A stretch of DNA of 32,809 nucleotides from an uncultured bacterium (GCA_946407375.1 CAMJNS010000022.1:1-32809); one strand, 5' to 3'. Shown: positions 8,123-17,260, numbered from the stretch's first letter. Program-made: numbers and translations. Notes: generated from the letters alone by a model not told the origin.

Positions 8123-10741
8123 TTATAAATATTTAAAGATAGTATTAGCAATTTCTGGTTCTGATAATACCACGTTATAACCAACAACGTCTACTATATC
8201 TGATTTGCCAAGACTCTTAGCGGTTTCCGCAAGTAATTCACCAGTTTCAACAGAAAATTGATTAAGATACCAAGATTTTTTTAGATAATCTAACGCTTTC
8301 TCGTTAATTGTCAAATCATTATAAGCTAAAAGGCATCTGGCCATTGTCAAATAACCACCAAAGCTGTCTGGCATTTCTCTAATATTTTTTTCAATAAGTT
8401 TTTTCAGGGAAGTCGCTAATTTTACTTTTTCGTTTCCTTGAGAATTATCTAAAAGACTACGAGTCATTTCCCAAAGACCCCAGTGGTTAAAATTAGAGTG
8501 ACTTTCTGCTTTTCTCCAGCTAAGTAATGAACGTTTCTGCCATTCATTGCCTTTTTCACCAAATTTATAAGCAAATTCTTGCCCAATTGCTGTCTCGTAA
8601 ATAGGCCAAATTGAATTTGGCTTAGACTGAATTTCTTTATGTAATTCTGAAAGCAGTTTAATTAAGTCGTTTTTACCTGTTTTACTCTGAATATTTGCAA
8701 CTGCTTCGACATATTTTTTATGATAGTAGCCATTTTCAGGACATTTTTCTTTTAAGCTGGAATATAGTTTTTTAGCTTCTTCATATTTACAGAAATTATC
8801 ATACATTTTTGCCAGTTCAGCAGATTTTTCATCATTAGGGGCAAGATTAACGTAAGTTTTCATGTGATCGACAGCTTTGTCTAAGTTGCCCTTTATTCTT
8901 TCGACTAATGATAAGGCATAAAAAGCTTCTGGAATTTCTCCAAAAGTTTTTAAAATATCTGTAAAGCATACTTCTGCTTTTCTTAAAGCTTCTAGCTGAT
9001 AATTAGAGCGATAAGAGAAAATATAGTAAGCATAGCCTTTTACTAACATTGGAACAGGAGATTCTCTTCTTAAGTTGCTTAAATCGGAATCAATATTTCT
9101 TATGATTGAATCAAGCATATCTGCAGTTGTTCTTGTTCCTTTGATGAGGCAACGTTTTAATCTAAGTAACATCAAATGGGCTTTAAGCTCGAAAGGAAAC
9201 TCTTTAGTTAGAGCAGTTAAAAGCTCAATGGACATTTCTATATTGTTTAAAAATTCGTGAGTTCGTGCTAATTCATAACCAGCTTCGAAATTATTTGGTT
9301 CAGCTTCTCTGACAACAGAAAGCAAATGTGAAGCTCTTTCTATATTTGCTGTTTTCAAAGAAATCTTTGCTAATAACTTCGCCCAATTGGGGTTATCTGG
9401 AATTAATGACAAGGCTTTTTCCAGTTTTTCTGTAGCAGTCATGTAAAAACGTTTTTCTAAGGCTTCTTCACCTTGTTTGGCAAGTTTTTCGCCTTCTGCA
9501 CGAGCTTTTTCTAGTTTAATTATTTCTGGTGACTGATAGGCTCTTAAACAAGTTGGATCAATTTTTGATGCTTTTTCAAAAGCTTCTTGAGCAATTTCAA
9601 ATTGACCAAGTCGAATTAATGTTTCCCCGTAATCACACCATTCTTCAGCGGTAGCTTCTTTTAGAGAAAGAATACTTTTTTGTGCTTCTGCCTTAATATC
9701 GTATTTATTTAAGGAAGTTGATGCTTCAACCATACCTTCATAAGCCCATATTAAGGTATTGTCGGCGGTTGTGGCACTTGTGAAAACTTCTAAAGCCTGT
9801 TCGTAACGCCTCATTTTAAGACAAATATTTCCTAAAAGCTTTAAAATATCTGAATGGAATGGACTTAAGGTTCTTGCTTTTTCTAGATATTTAAGAGCTC
9901 TTATATAATTTTTACGTTCATAAAAATGCTGTGCAATATCTAGAAGACATTCGCCATTTTCTAAATTGCTATTTTCTATCTTTTCGAAGGTTTCATCAGC
10001 ATTATCAGCTAATCCCATAAGGCTTTGAAGCTTGCCAAGTTCTAGTAATATATTTATATCACCTGGTTTTAAAGCTATAGCTTTAGATAGCTCTTTAAGA
10101 GCTATATCTGTTTCACCCATACCTAACCAGGCTTTCCCTAGGCCTGAATGCATATCAGCATCTTCTGGGAAGCTTTCTACGGCATCTGTATAATTCTTTA
10201 CTGCTCCATCATAAAAACCTCTTGCTAACATTGTATTGCCCATCAGCAAATACATTTCGCGAGTTGCACCGGCTTTTAATTTATATTCTTTCAGATATTT
10301 CTGAGATTCTAATATATTGCCTATGCTTAAATGAATCTGAGCAAGTCTTATCAGAACTTCTGGCTTTTCATCAGTTATCTTAACTAATTTGTTCAGCCAA
10401 GAAAGTGCAGAATCTTTTTTACCTGAATTATAAAGAAGTTCGGCTAAATGAGAAATTGTTTCTGCATCAAAAACTTTTTTGTCGCCTGTTTCCAAAGCTT
10501 TTTGCAAACAATCTACTGCTTCTTCCCTTTTGCCTAATGCTTCAAAAACTTTTGCCCCCATACGCATAATAATTGGGTCGTTAGGGCAAATCATCTTTGC
10601 TGCTCTGTAAGTGGAAAATGCTTGTTGCTTTTTGTTTAAAGCGAGCTGACAGTCAGCAAGATTTACATAGCTTGATGAGTTGTCTGGATTTTTCTTTAAT
10701 TCCAGTTCTAGAGCGTTTAAGTCTTTTTGAGAATATGTCAT
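8123..10741 (-). CDS. Large cytoplasmic TPR-repeat protein
   Basis: This 872-residue protein is made almost entirely of tetratricopeptide repeats. Examples are AFSTYRAAKMICPNDPII near 40, IALKELSKAIALKPGDINIL near 220 and ALEVFTSATTADNTLIWAYE near 325. Repeats are clear over 1-510 and 555-680 and looser at the C-terminus. There is no signal peptide, membrane segment or catalytic motif, so it is likely a cytoplasmic scaffold. The start is ATG with AAAGG five bases upstream. It lies between argS and the RsbW-like kinase gene, within about 20 bp of both, so it may present or sense a partner of the switch; that is inference from position only. Confidence 0.88.
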   Translation of the reverse strand: MTYSQKDLNALELELKKNPDNSSSYVNLADCQLALNKKQQAFSTYRAAKMICPNDPIIMRMGAKVFEALGKREEAVDCLQKALETGDKKVFDAETISHLAELLYNSGKKDSALSWLNKLVKITDEKPEVLIRLAQIHLSIGNILESQKYLKEYKLKAGATREMYLLMGNTMLARGFYDGAVKNYTDAVESFPEDADMHSGLGKAWLGMGETDIALKELSKAIALKPGDINILLELGKLQSLMGLADNADETFEKIENSNLENGECLLDIAQHFYERKNYIRALKYLEKARTLSPFHSDILKLLGNICLKMRRYEQALEVFTSATTADNTLIWAYEGMVEASTSLNKYDIKAEAQKSILSLKEATAEEWCDYGETLIRLGQFEIAQEAFEKASKIDPTCLRAYQSPEIIKLEKARAEGEKLAKQGEEALEKRFYMTATEKLEKALSLIPDNPNWAKLLAKISLKTANIERASHLLSVVREAEPNNFEAGYELARTHEFLNNIEMSIELLTALTKEFPFELKAHLMLLRLKRCLIKGTRTTADMLDSIIRNIDSDLSNLRRESPVPMLVKGYAYYIFSYRSNYQLEALRKAEVCFTDILKTFGEIPEAFYALSLVERIKGNLDKAVDHMKTYVNLAPNDEKSAELAKMYDNFCKYEEAKKLYSSLKEKCPENGYYHKKYVEAVANIQSKTGKNDLIKLLSELHKEIQSKPNSIWPIYETAIGQEFAYKFGEKGNEWQKRSLLSWRKAESHSNFNHWGLWEMTRSLLDNSQGNEKVKLATSLKKLIEKNIREMPDSFGGYLTMARCLLAYNDLTINEKALDYLKKSWYLNQFSVETGELLAETAKSLGKSDIVDVVGYNVVLSEPEIANTIFKYL

Positions 10742-10762
10742 ATTTGCCTTTGTATTAGTAAA

Positions 10763-12529
10763 TTACATTTCACGAGGAACTTCTATTCCTAGCAAGTTAA
10801 GCCCATAAGCTAGAGTTTTTCGGGTCATATTGCAGATTTCAAGTCTTGAAGCCTTTATTGAAGAATCTTCACAGTTCATAACACTGCATTTGTCGTAAAA
10901 AGAAGAGAAACAAACAGAAAGTTCATACAAATAATTACAGAGAACGTGAGGTCTTAAATCTGTTGCTACAGAAACTACAGCTTGTTCTAAATCCATAATC
11001 TTTAACATCAGTTCTCTTTCTTCTGGGGCACTTATTTTTGCTTTTGCAGAATAAGTATCTATGGATTCATTTGCTTTTCTGAATATAGAGCATATTCTGG
11101 CGTGAGCATATTGCAGGTAAGGTGCAGTATTACCGTTTAAAGCCAACATTCTGTCGAAAGAGAAGACATAGTCATTATTGCGATTCTGGGATAAATCGGC
11201 ATATTTTATTGCTCCTATGCCTACCATTCTAGCTACATCTTTTTTTTGTTCTTCCGAAAGTTTGGGGTTCTTTTCATTTACAACATTGTATGCACGATCT
11301 ACAGCTTCTTTTAAAAGTTCAGCAAGTTTTACATTTTCGCCACTTCTTGTTTTTAGAGGTTTGTTGTCTTCGCCTAATATGCTGCCAAAGGGTACATGTT
11401 CTAATTTTACATTGGGGTCTGCTAAAATTCCTGTTGCTCTGGCTGTAGCAAAAACTTGTTTGAAATGTAAGGCTTGGCGAGCGTCTGTTACATAAATAAC
11501 TCTTTTTGCTCCAAGCTTATGAGTTCTGAATCTCATTGCTGCAAGATCAAAAGTTGCATAGTTATAGCCACCGTCAGATTTTTGAATTATAACAGGAAGC
11601 GGATTGCCTTCTTTTGATTTGAATTCATCCAAGAAAACGCATTGTGCACCGGCATCTTCTTTTAATAAACCGCTCTTTTTTATTTCTTCGACGGTATCTG
11701 CAAGCATATCTCGGTAAAAACTTTCGCCTCTTTCATCGGCTTCAGTAAGTTTTACATTCAACAATCTGTAAATACGATAAACTTCAGCCATAGAAACCCT
11801 TGTTATTTTCTTCCAAAGGTCTAATAGTTCTTTATCGCCTTGTTGTAATTTTACAAGATATTCGTGACAGGTATCTGCAACTTTAGGATCTTCTTTACAT
11901 TCAGCTGTAGCTGCTTTGTAAAGCTTTTCTAATTCAGCTAAAGGAAGAACTTCTTCTAATGATACTCCGTCTTTTTCTGCTTTACGAATAATTGGTTCAG
12001 CTTTGTATATAACCATTGCCATAGGTAGACCCCAGTCACCAAGATGGTTTTGTCTAATGACTGGATTTCCTAATGCTTCAATAACTCTTGATAAAACGTC
12101 ACCAATAATAGTAGAACGTAAGTGACCTACGTGCATTTGTTTTGCAATGTTAACACTGGAATAGTCTACTACTGTCGGCACTACTTCATTAACTGCTGCT
12201 GTTAATATATTTTTATTATTACAAAGTTCGTTAAAGTATTTTTCAATGATTTCATCAGACAGATACATGTTGATGAATCCAGGACCAGCAATGCTTACTT
12301 TTGAGAACCATTGTGTTTCTGCTTCTAAAAGAGCAACTATTTCTGCTGCTAATTTTTGTGGCGGACATTTGCAGGCCTTAGCAAACTTCATTGCTGCATT
12401 TATAGAAAAATCACCATTTTTTCTGTCTGGTGGGGTTTGAACATCAATAGCGGAATCATTTTCTATTCCATGATTTTTGAGAACTTGGTTAATTATATTT
12501 TGAATAAGCTGTATTAGCTGTTTTTTCAT
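10763..12529 (-). CDS. argS: Arginyl-tRNA synthetase
   Basis: The 588-residue class I synthetase charges tRNA-Arg. The N-terminal additive domain (about 1-95, with GPGFINMYLS) is followed by the HIGH signature as HVGH at 133-136 within NIAKQMHVGHLRST. A catalytic core with DNKPLKTRSGENVKL follows; many ArgRS lack a canonical KMSKS here. The C-terminal DALR anticodon-binding domain includes NTAPYLQYAHARI and ends in GLNLLGIEVPREM. Length is normal (E. coli 577). An AAAAGGAAAC ribosome site overlaps the end of the lptF/G gene, whose stop is 17 bp before the ATG, so the two are probably co-transcribed. Confidence 0.97.
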   Translation of the reverse strand: MKKQLIQLIQNIINQVLKNHGIENDSAIDVQTPPDRKNGDFSINAAMKFAKACKCPPQKLAAEIVALLEAETQWFSKVSIAGPGFINMYLSDEIIEKYFNELCNNKNILTAAVNEVVPTVVDYSSVNIAKQMHVGHLRSTIIGDVLSRVIEALGNPVIRQNHLGDWGLPMAMVIYKAEPIIRKAEKDGVSLEEVLPLAELEKLYKAATAECKEDPKVADTCHEYLVKLQQGDKELLDLWKKITRVSMAEVYRIYRLLNVKLTEADERGESFYRDMLADTVEEIKKSGLLKEDAGAQCVFLDEFKSKEGNPLPVIIQKSDGGYNYATFDLAAMRFRTHKLGAKRVIYVTDARQALHFKQVFATARATGILADPNVKLEHVPFGSILGEDNKPLKTRSGENVKLAELLKEAVDRAYNVVNEKNPKLSEEQKKDVARMVGIGAIKYADLSQNRNNDYVFSFDRMLALNGNTAPYLQYAHARICSIFRKANESIDTYSAKAKISAPEERELMLKIMDLEQAVVSVATDLRPHVLCNYLYELSVCFSSFYDKCSVMNCEDSSIKASRLEICNMTRKTLAYGLNLLGIEVPREM

Positions 12530-12546
12530 AGATTTGTGTTTCCTTT

Positions 12547-13653
12547 TTATGCTTTAGACTTAAATATTAACCAAATGCCTATGGCGCCAATTACAAAATT
12601 ACATAACCAGACACCTAGAAAAGGTGAAAGAGTTCCTGCTTTTGCCAAGGCTTTTCCTGTTGCAAATAGTATGTAATATATAAAAATAATAACGACAGAC
12701 ATACCAACTCCAATGCTTGTGCCAGAGCGAGTTGTCTGGGAACCTAATGGGGCACCGATTAATACAAAGATTATTCCCGCAAAAGGTATTGAAGTTTTAG
12801 ACCATAGTTCTATCCAGTTATTAACCATTATTTTACCAGTCACGCCTTTGCTTTCTGACTCTTTAATGAAATCGTATAACTCAAAAATAGTCATAGTTCT
12901 TGAGTTTTTAGAGTCAGGAACATGATCTGGATTAACGTAGTGAGTATCTATAGGATAGTTGAGAACTTTAAAATAAGTGTAATTGCTGTCTTCGCCTGAT
13001 AAATGAAGATTTGATACTCTTCCGTTCCAAAAGTAACAGACTCCGTTGTCTATTCTTGCTTTTTCAGATTCGATAACTCTTGGAAAGCCCTTAGGCTGAC
13101 CTTCATACATTACAACTCCAAACATATCTTTTGTTTCGGGGTTAAATTTTCTTACAAAAAATTTACGTCCAGTTCCAGCTTCAAAAAAACGATTTTCAGC
13201 TATAACTGGCAGAGGTCTTTTTAAGGTTACTTCACGTCTGAATAGCTTTGTAAATTTATCATTGGCAACAGGGACTAGTTTTTCGTTGAAAAGAAAAGTC
13301 AGTGCTGTAATAAAAAGCCCAGAAATAATAGCTGGTCTCACTATTCTTGAAAAACTATATCCGCCTGCTTTAAGAGCAGTAACTTCAGAGTCTGAAGACA
13401 TTCTACCAAAAGAAACCAAATTAGCTAATAGTGTTGCCATTGGAAAACTTATAACAAGAGTAGGTGGTAGATTATAAATAAAAAATAAGGCTACAACAGT
13501 TAATGGAACACCTTTAGAAAAAACAAGGTTGATTAGTTCCATCATGAGGTCAATAAGCCAAATTGCAACGAAAAAAGCCATTCCGAACAGGAAAGGTTCT
13601 AGTAGTTCGCGTAGAACGTATTTATCGATTGTTTTTATACCAAGAATAGACAT
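12547..13653 (-). CDS. LptF/LptG-family lipopolysaccharide export permease
   Basis: This is a 368-residue inner-membrane permease of the YjgP/YjgQ family, which with LptB and LptC moves lipopolysaccharide to the outer membrane. The N-terminus (IDKYVLRELLEPF) and two membrane helices precede the EVTALKAGGYSFSRI coupling region. A central periplasmic beta domain spans about 130-260, and three helices close the protein (IPFAGIIFVLIGAPLG..., VIIFIYYILFATG). The frame is open upstream to a TTG at 13821. I chose the ATG at 13653 because the extra 56 codons come from GC-rich repeat DNA and a TTGACA promoter lies inside them. No clear ribosome site precedes this ATG. Which of LptF or LptG it is cannot be decided; no second copy is in the window. 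Confidence 0.9.
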   Translation of the reverse strand: MSILGIKTIDKYVLRELLEPFLFGMAFFVAIWLIDLMMELINLVFSKGVPLTVVALFFIYNLPPTLVISFPMATLLANLVSFGRMSSDSEVTALKAGGYSFSRIVRPAIISGLFITALTFLFNEKLVPVANDKFTKLFRREVTLKRPLPVIAENRFFEAGTGRKFFVRKFNPETKDMFGVVMYEGQPKGFPRVIESEKARIDNGVCYFWNGRVSNLHLSGEDSNYTYFKVLNYPIDTHYVNPDHVPDSKNSRTMTIFELYDFIKESESKGVTGKIMVNNWIELWSKTSIPFAGIIFVLIGAPLGSQTTRSGTSIGVGMSVVIIFIYYILFATGKALAKAGTLSPFLGVWLCNFVIGAIGIWLIFKSKA

Positions 13654-13664
13654 ATTAAAAATTA

Positions 13665-13694
13665 AGTTTACTATTCTCAGAGCCTTATTGTCAA
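13665..13694 (-). promoter_or_regulatory. Sigma-70-type promoter for the lptF/G-argS-tmk-yaaR run
   Basis: On the minus strand a perfect -35 TTGACA (13689-13694) is followed after 18 bp by TAAACT (13665-13670). Transcription would begin near 13658, only about five bases before the lptF/G ATG at 13653, so the mRNA may be nearly leaderless. This is the only good promoter I see for the minus-strand run. Confidence 0.65.
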
Positions 13695-13746
13695 GCCATG
13701 CTAGCCTTTTCTGAATTTTTTGTCGTAGTAACTTGTGAGTCGCACC

Positions 13747-13879
13747 CTGGGAGCTTCTTAAAGATCTGCCCCCAAAGCGTAAGCTGTTGGGGGAAGTGTC
13801 GCTGAAAGCGACGACGACCAACAGGATGTTGGGAGTGCATGCGAGCGCCAGGATGGCAAGCGAGTCGTAAAGGGGTCTT
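13747..13879. repeat. GC-rich hairpin repeat element, copy 1 (with internal AGGAT hairpins)
   Basis: The element reads CTGGGAGCTTCTTAAAGA, CTGCCCCC, a spacer, GGGGGAAGTG, a small hairpin (GTCGC/GCGAC) and finally AAAGGGGTCTT at 13869-13879. The same order of blocks occurs at 18073-18146. This copy has about 50 extra bases between the hairpin and the final block, with CAAC-AGGAT-GTTG and GCC-AGGAT-GGC stem-loops. No coding potential is convincing. It resembles dispersed REP-like elements of gut bacteria; that comparison is from memory. Confidence 0.7.
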
Positions 13880-13921
13880 CGCTGGCGAAGCCAGCGGTCA
13901 CGGCTTCAGCGTTGGTGGTGC

Positions 13922-13979
13922 ACTTCTAAAGCTTCCCCTTGAGGGGAAGTGGTCTGCTTTAGCAGAGCGAAAGGGTGAC
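13922..13979. repeat. Shorter related hairpin element, copy 3
   Basis: This has the same plan as the other copies: CTTCTAAAG, a perfect 7-bp stem CTTCCCC/GGGGAAG with loop TTGA, GTGG, a second stem TCTGCT/AGCAGA, then GCGAAAGGGTGAC. Between copy 1 and this copy lies another perfect stem, CGCTGGC/GCCAGCG with loop GAA (13880-13896). All of 13695-14119 appears noncoding and is made of such units. Confidence 0.6.
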
Positions 13980-14066
13980 CGAACTAAAGCTCACCTTGTT
14001 TAGTGTAAGCGTATAATTACCCCACGGAATATTGACTTTACTGGTTAGGTCACCACCCCTTTTATT

Positions 14067-14090
14067 CCCCTCCTCAAGGAGGGGCTTTTA
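14067..14090. terminator. Hairpin 3' of the surface-protein gene, possible terminator
   Basis: A perfect 7-bp stem CCCCTCC/GGAGGGG with loop TCAA (14067-14084) is followed on the plus strand by CTTTT. The nearest gene ends at 14120 on the minus strand, and in that direction the trailing bases are AATAAAA rather than a U-tract. It may therefore be a dispersed hairpin that only incidentally resembles a terminator. Confidence 0.4.
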
Positions 14091-14119
14091 GGGCAATTCC
14101 TCACTCATAATTCCTAATT

Positions 14120-17100
14120 CTATTTCAGCGTTGGGAAGGCACCAGCAGTCAGATTATCCCAAACTGATGCATCCCAGTTGAGTTTGTCAGCGGGGTAGCC
14201 GTCGAAGAGGTAGTTGTGATTGGTGTCGTCTTCATAGATATAACCTCTCCCAGAACCATAATCCTTGTAATACAGCGGAATGGAACCATGTTCGTCGTCA
14301 GGATTATATGGGTGATAACCACTTGAAGTAAATCCTTCTGAAACACTAATAGTCACAGAGCTAAAGCTATTAGTGCTATTTATAAAGGTTTGAGTAGCAC
14401 TTTGTAATGTACCTGCAAGACCACCAACATTACTAGCTTTTTTTGACTCTGGAGCATTTATATAGATTGTTCCTTTTGAATAGCAGTTGTTAAAAGAAGC
14501 ATTTTCAGGATTAACGCTACCCACAAGCCCACCAATGAAATTTGGTCCATTATATTGATCTTTATCTAAAGCTGTTATAGCCGTATCAGAATAAGAGTTT
14601 TCAATAGTACAATTTGCCATAGCTCCAACAAGACCACCGACACAATTATTTCCAAGAAGATTAATAGAGGCATAGGAATTAGATATTGAACTATTTACGG
14701 TTGCCAAATAATAAAAATTTCCAACCAGACCGCCCACATCATAACCTGTTCCTGCATCTATTAAACCATCAGGTGAATTTACAGAACAGCCTGTGATTTG
14801 AACTTCATTACATTGCCCCACAAGACCACCTACAGCAGAAGAACCTTTAATGCTAATATTCCCAGAAAGATGAACATTTCCTATTGTACTTCTAGTAATA
14901 AAACCAGCAAGACCACCGCTAAATCCATCACTATTTTGAATACTAATATTCCCTGTAATATTAACATTAAAAATCTTTGCAAAAGCTATTTGGCCAGCAA
15001 GTGCCCCAAAATATTGAGAACCATTTTTTATATCAACATTTTCAAAAGTAAGATTCTTGATTTCTGCTTTGTTAGAGTTATTTCCTGCTATTATCCAAAA
15101 CAGACCTGCAAAAGAATCACCATTATTGTCTATTTTCAAATTAGTGATTTTATGGTTATTACCGTCATATTTTCCATAAAAATCATCATCATTTTCTTTT
15201 CCTATAGGAATCCAATTATCGCTAGTAAGAACTATGTCGTCCATCTGCTTGAAATAAAAATTACCCTGAATATAATTAACAGGTGAACTTTCACTTAGCT
15301 TGGTCAAGTGAGCTTGTGTATAGATAAGAAATGGTTTATTTTCACTTCCTTCGCCTAATATGTCGTCAGGCGGTATAGTCTTGAAACTCAGGCTTTGGGC
15401 AGTTACCGCAGAGTTGTCATCATCTGTGAAAGCGGTAATGTTTAAGCTGTAATCGGTGAACAATTCAAGGTTGGCAGTGAAAGTCAGCGTAGCGATTTTC
15501 CCGTTTTCATCAAATGCAAGATTGCATGAATTGGGCAGAGCATTAGTGTTAAGCAGAATAGAATTCTTAGCAGTAGCCTGGTTTATAACTTCTTTTCCAA
15601 AATCAATAGTGAAAGTTGGCTGTAAAATATGTCTGTTAACTTCATTAACCACCACTATATCGCTGGCTATGCTGGCAATCTGAGGTGTCACAGTCAAACT
15701 GACAGTTGTGAATGTCAGATTCTTGCTTAAAACCTTGGGCATATCAGCAACGACAACTTTGTATTCTGTGTTGTATTTGAGTTTGTCAGAAAGAGTTATC
15801 GTCAGTATTTTGTTAGAGTAAGAGAAAGAACTTGGTGTGATTGGTGTGGTTGTTGTGGTGGGTGTTATTGTTATGTTGTTTTTGTAAGAGTCCTGCCAAG
15901 CAATATCTTTGTCGAACTCTAGCTTAATAATGTTGTTTCCGCCAAGTTCTTCTGCGGTTGATTTGAGGCTTACTACAGCAAAAGCTTCCCAGTTGGCAGT
16001 AAAGGTTTTGTCGCCTGTTGAGCCTGTATTTATTTTTACTTCTAACTGAGGAGTTGTCTGACCTTCGTAAGTCCATCCAAGGAATGTGAAGTCATCTTTG
16101 GTCGGGTTGGTCAATGTGAAAGATTCTGTTTTCACAGTGTAGTTAGATGGGTTGTCCTTTGTCAGATGTCCGCCGTCAAGATTGTAAGTGATTTTATAAG
16201 TAATTATTTTGGCGTTGGCGGTCATCGTAACATCTTTAGCTGGCATAGTGAATGTTTCAGTTGTGAAGTCGCCAGTCCATTTGTCGAACTCATAACCAGC
16301 TAGCATTGTACAGCTTGCTGTAACATTTGAGTTATATTCGTGACTTCCTGCACCAGTTACAGAATTTACGCCTGTGCCTTTGTTTAAGGTAATGTTATAG
16401 GAGTTTATACTCCAATTGGCAGTATAAGCCTTATTTTCTGTAGTACCTTTAGTTATACTAACTTCTATTTGAGGCGTATCACCGTTTGAGCCTGTCCAGC
16501 CTGTGAAGGTGTAGCCAGTCTTGGTCGGATTGTTCAGAGTAAAAGATTCTGTTTCAACAGTATAATTCTCTGGATTTTCCTCAGTCATTTGTCCGCCGTC
16601 AAGGTCATAAGTAATTGTATAAGTTATGACAGGTTGGGGATCTGGATTATCTGGATTATCTGGGTTATCTGGGTTATCAGGATTGTCGGGATTATCGGGG
16701 TTGTCAGGGTTATCCTGATTTTCTTTGGTTTCAAAGCTGAAACTCTGAGTATAAGAGAAAGGCAAAGTATCTTTATTTTCAGTCTTTGAGTAAAACTCAA
16801 CTATGAAATCTGTTGGGAAGTCTGTAAGGCTTACTCCGTCAAGATTAAGCTCGAAGGAGAGTTCGGCAGTGTTCCCTAAAGAATTTTCAACTTTAATATT
16901 GCTGATTTCAAAGGAGTGCTCGTAACTGCCAGTAACAGCCTTGTCGCTTGAATCGGTCTTGTTGGTTATAAAATCTATATTTGCGCCCTGCTGGTTTTCG
17001 CTTCTGTAAGTGATTTTTGCTGTCAGATCTTCTGATTTGAGGCTGTTAAGATTTTCGCCTTCGATGTTCATTTTAACGGTGAGCTTGCCAGTGTATTTGT

Positions 17101-17260
17101 CGTCTTTGATTTCGACATCTTCAGCAGGTGCGACAGTAAGAGTATCTACCTGAACTTCGTCTTTCTTTTCTTCGTTATCGAATAGGAAAAGTCTGAACAG
17201 AATATTCAGCCTGTAAAGATTGAAAGTGCAGGTCTTGGGCGGATTAGATGCAAGCCTCAT
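14120..17260 (-). CDS. Surface repeat protein: InlB-type, Ig-like and GLUG domains (3' part of a split lipoprotein gene)
   Basis: The open product is 1046 residues. Order from the first ATG: a beta-rich region (1-180), eight DNP tripeptides (183-206), and InlB B-repeat-like modules (about 212-430, e.g. ITYDLDGG, TGYTFTGWTG, TANW). Two SbsA-type Ig-like domains follow (about 430-640), then a GLUG-rich region (about 690-960, with repeated GGLVG and GGLAG). Such proteins are usually cell-surface adhesins or carbohydrate-associated factors. The ATG at 17260 is probably not the real start. The same frame reads sensibly further upstream to about 17445, where it meets the lipoprotein reading frame of 17754-17401. 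The two parts most likely form one gene of about 1210 codons interrupted by a frameshift. The 5' part is GC-rich and the GLUG part AT-rich. Confidence 0.8.
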   Translation of the reverse strand: MRLASNPPKTCTFNLYRLNILFRLFLFDNEEKKDEVQVDTLTVAPAEDVEIKDDKYTGKLTVKMNIEGENLNSLKSEDLTAKITYRSENQQGANIDFITNKTDSSDKAVTGSYEHSFEISNIKVENSLGNTAELSFELNLDGVSLTDFPTDFIVEFYSKTENKDTLPFSYTQSFSFETKENQDNPDNPDNPDNPDNPDNPDNPDNPDPQPVITYTITYDLDGGQMTEENPENYTVETESFTLNNPTKTGYTFTGWTGSNGDTPQIEVSITKGTTENKAYTANWSINSYNITLNKGTGVNSVTGAGSHEYNSNVTASCTMLAGYEFDKWTGDFTTETFTMPAKDVTMTANAKIITYKITYNLDGGHLTKDNPSNYTVKTESFTLTNPTKDDFTFLGWTYEGQTTPQLEVKINTGSTGDKTFTANWEAFAVVSLKSTAEELGGNNIIKLEFDKDIAWQDSYKNNITITPTTTTTPITPSSFSYSNKILTITLSDKLKYNTEYKVVVADMPKVLSKNLTFTTVSLTVTPQIASIASDIVVVNEVNRHILQPTFTIDFGKEVINQATAKNSILLNTNALPNSCNLAFDENGKIATLTFTANLELFTDYSLNITAFTDDDNSAVTAQSLSFKTIPPDDILGEGSENKPFLIYTQAHLTKLSESSPVNYIQGNFYFKQMDDIVLTSDNWIPIGKENDDDFYGKYDGNNHKITNLKIDNNGDSFAGLFWIIAGNNSNKAEIKNLTFENVDIKNGSQYFGALAGQIAFAKIFNVNITGNISIQNSDGFSGGLAGFITRSTIGNVHLSGNISIKGSSAVGGLVGQCNEVQITGCSVNSPDGLIDAGTGYDVGGLVGNFYYLATVNSSISNSYASINLLGNNCVGGLVGAMANCTIENSYSDTAITALDKDQYNGPNFIGGLVGSVNPENASFNNCYSKGTIYINAPESKKASNVGGLAGTLQSATQTFINSTNSFSSVTISVSEGFTSSGYHPYNPDDEHGSIPLYYKDYGSGRGYIYEDDTNHNYLFDGYPADKLNWDASVWDNLTAGAFPTLK
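16643..16714 (-). repeat. 9-bp tandem repeat encoding (Asp-Asn-Pro)x8 linker
   Basis: Eight 9-bp units, plus-strand form TGGATTATC with point variants, encode an Asp-Asn-Pro linker separating the N-terminal beta region from the InlB-type modules. Because a 9-bp unit keeps frame, copy-number slippage would alter linker length without breaking the gene. Confidence 0.92.

Noticed and set aside
13654..13821. 56-codon N-terminal extension of the LPS permease from a TTG start
   Set aside because: It is encoded by hairpin-repeat DNA and the promoter region, and family members begin near the ATG at 13653.
14798..15286. 162-codon open frame on the plus strand
   Set aside because: It is antisense to the GLUG-repeat region and its composition is that of a shadow frame, without a ribosome site or family motifs.
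16643..16714. CRISPR-like array
   Set aside because: The 9-bp units are contiguous, in frame and code for a DNP linker; there are no spacers.
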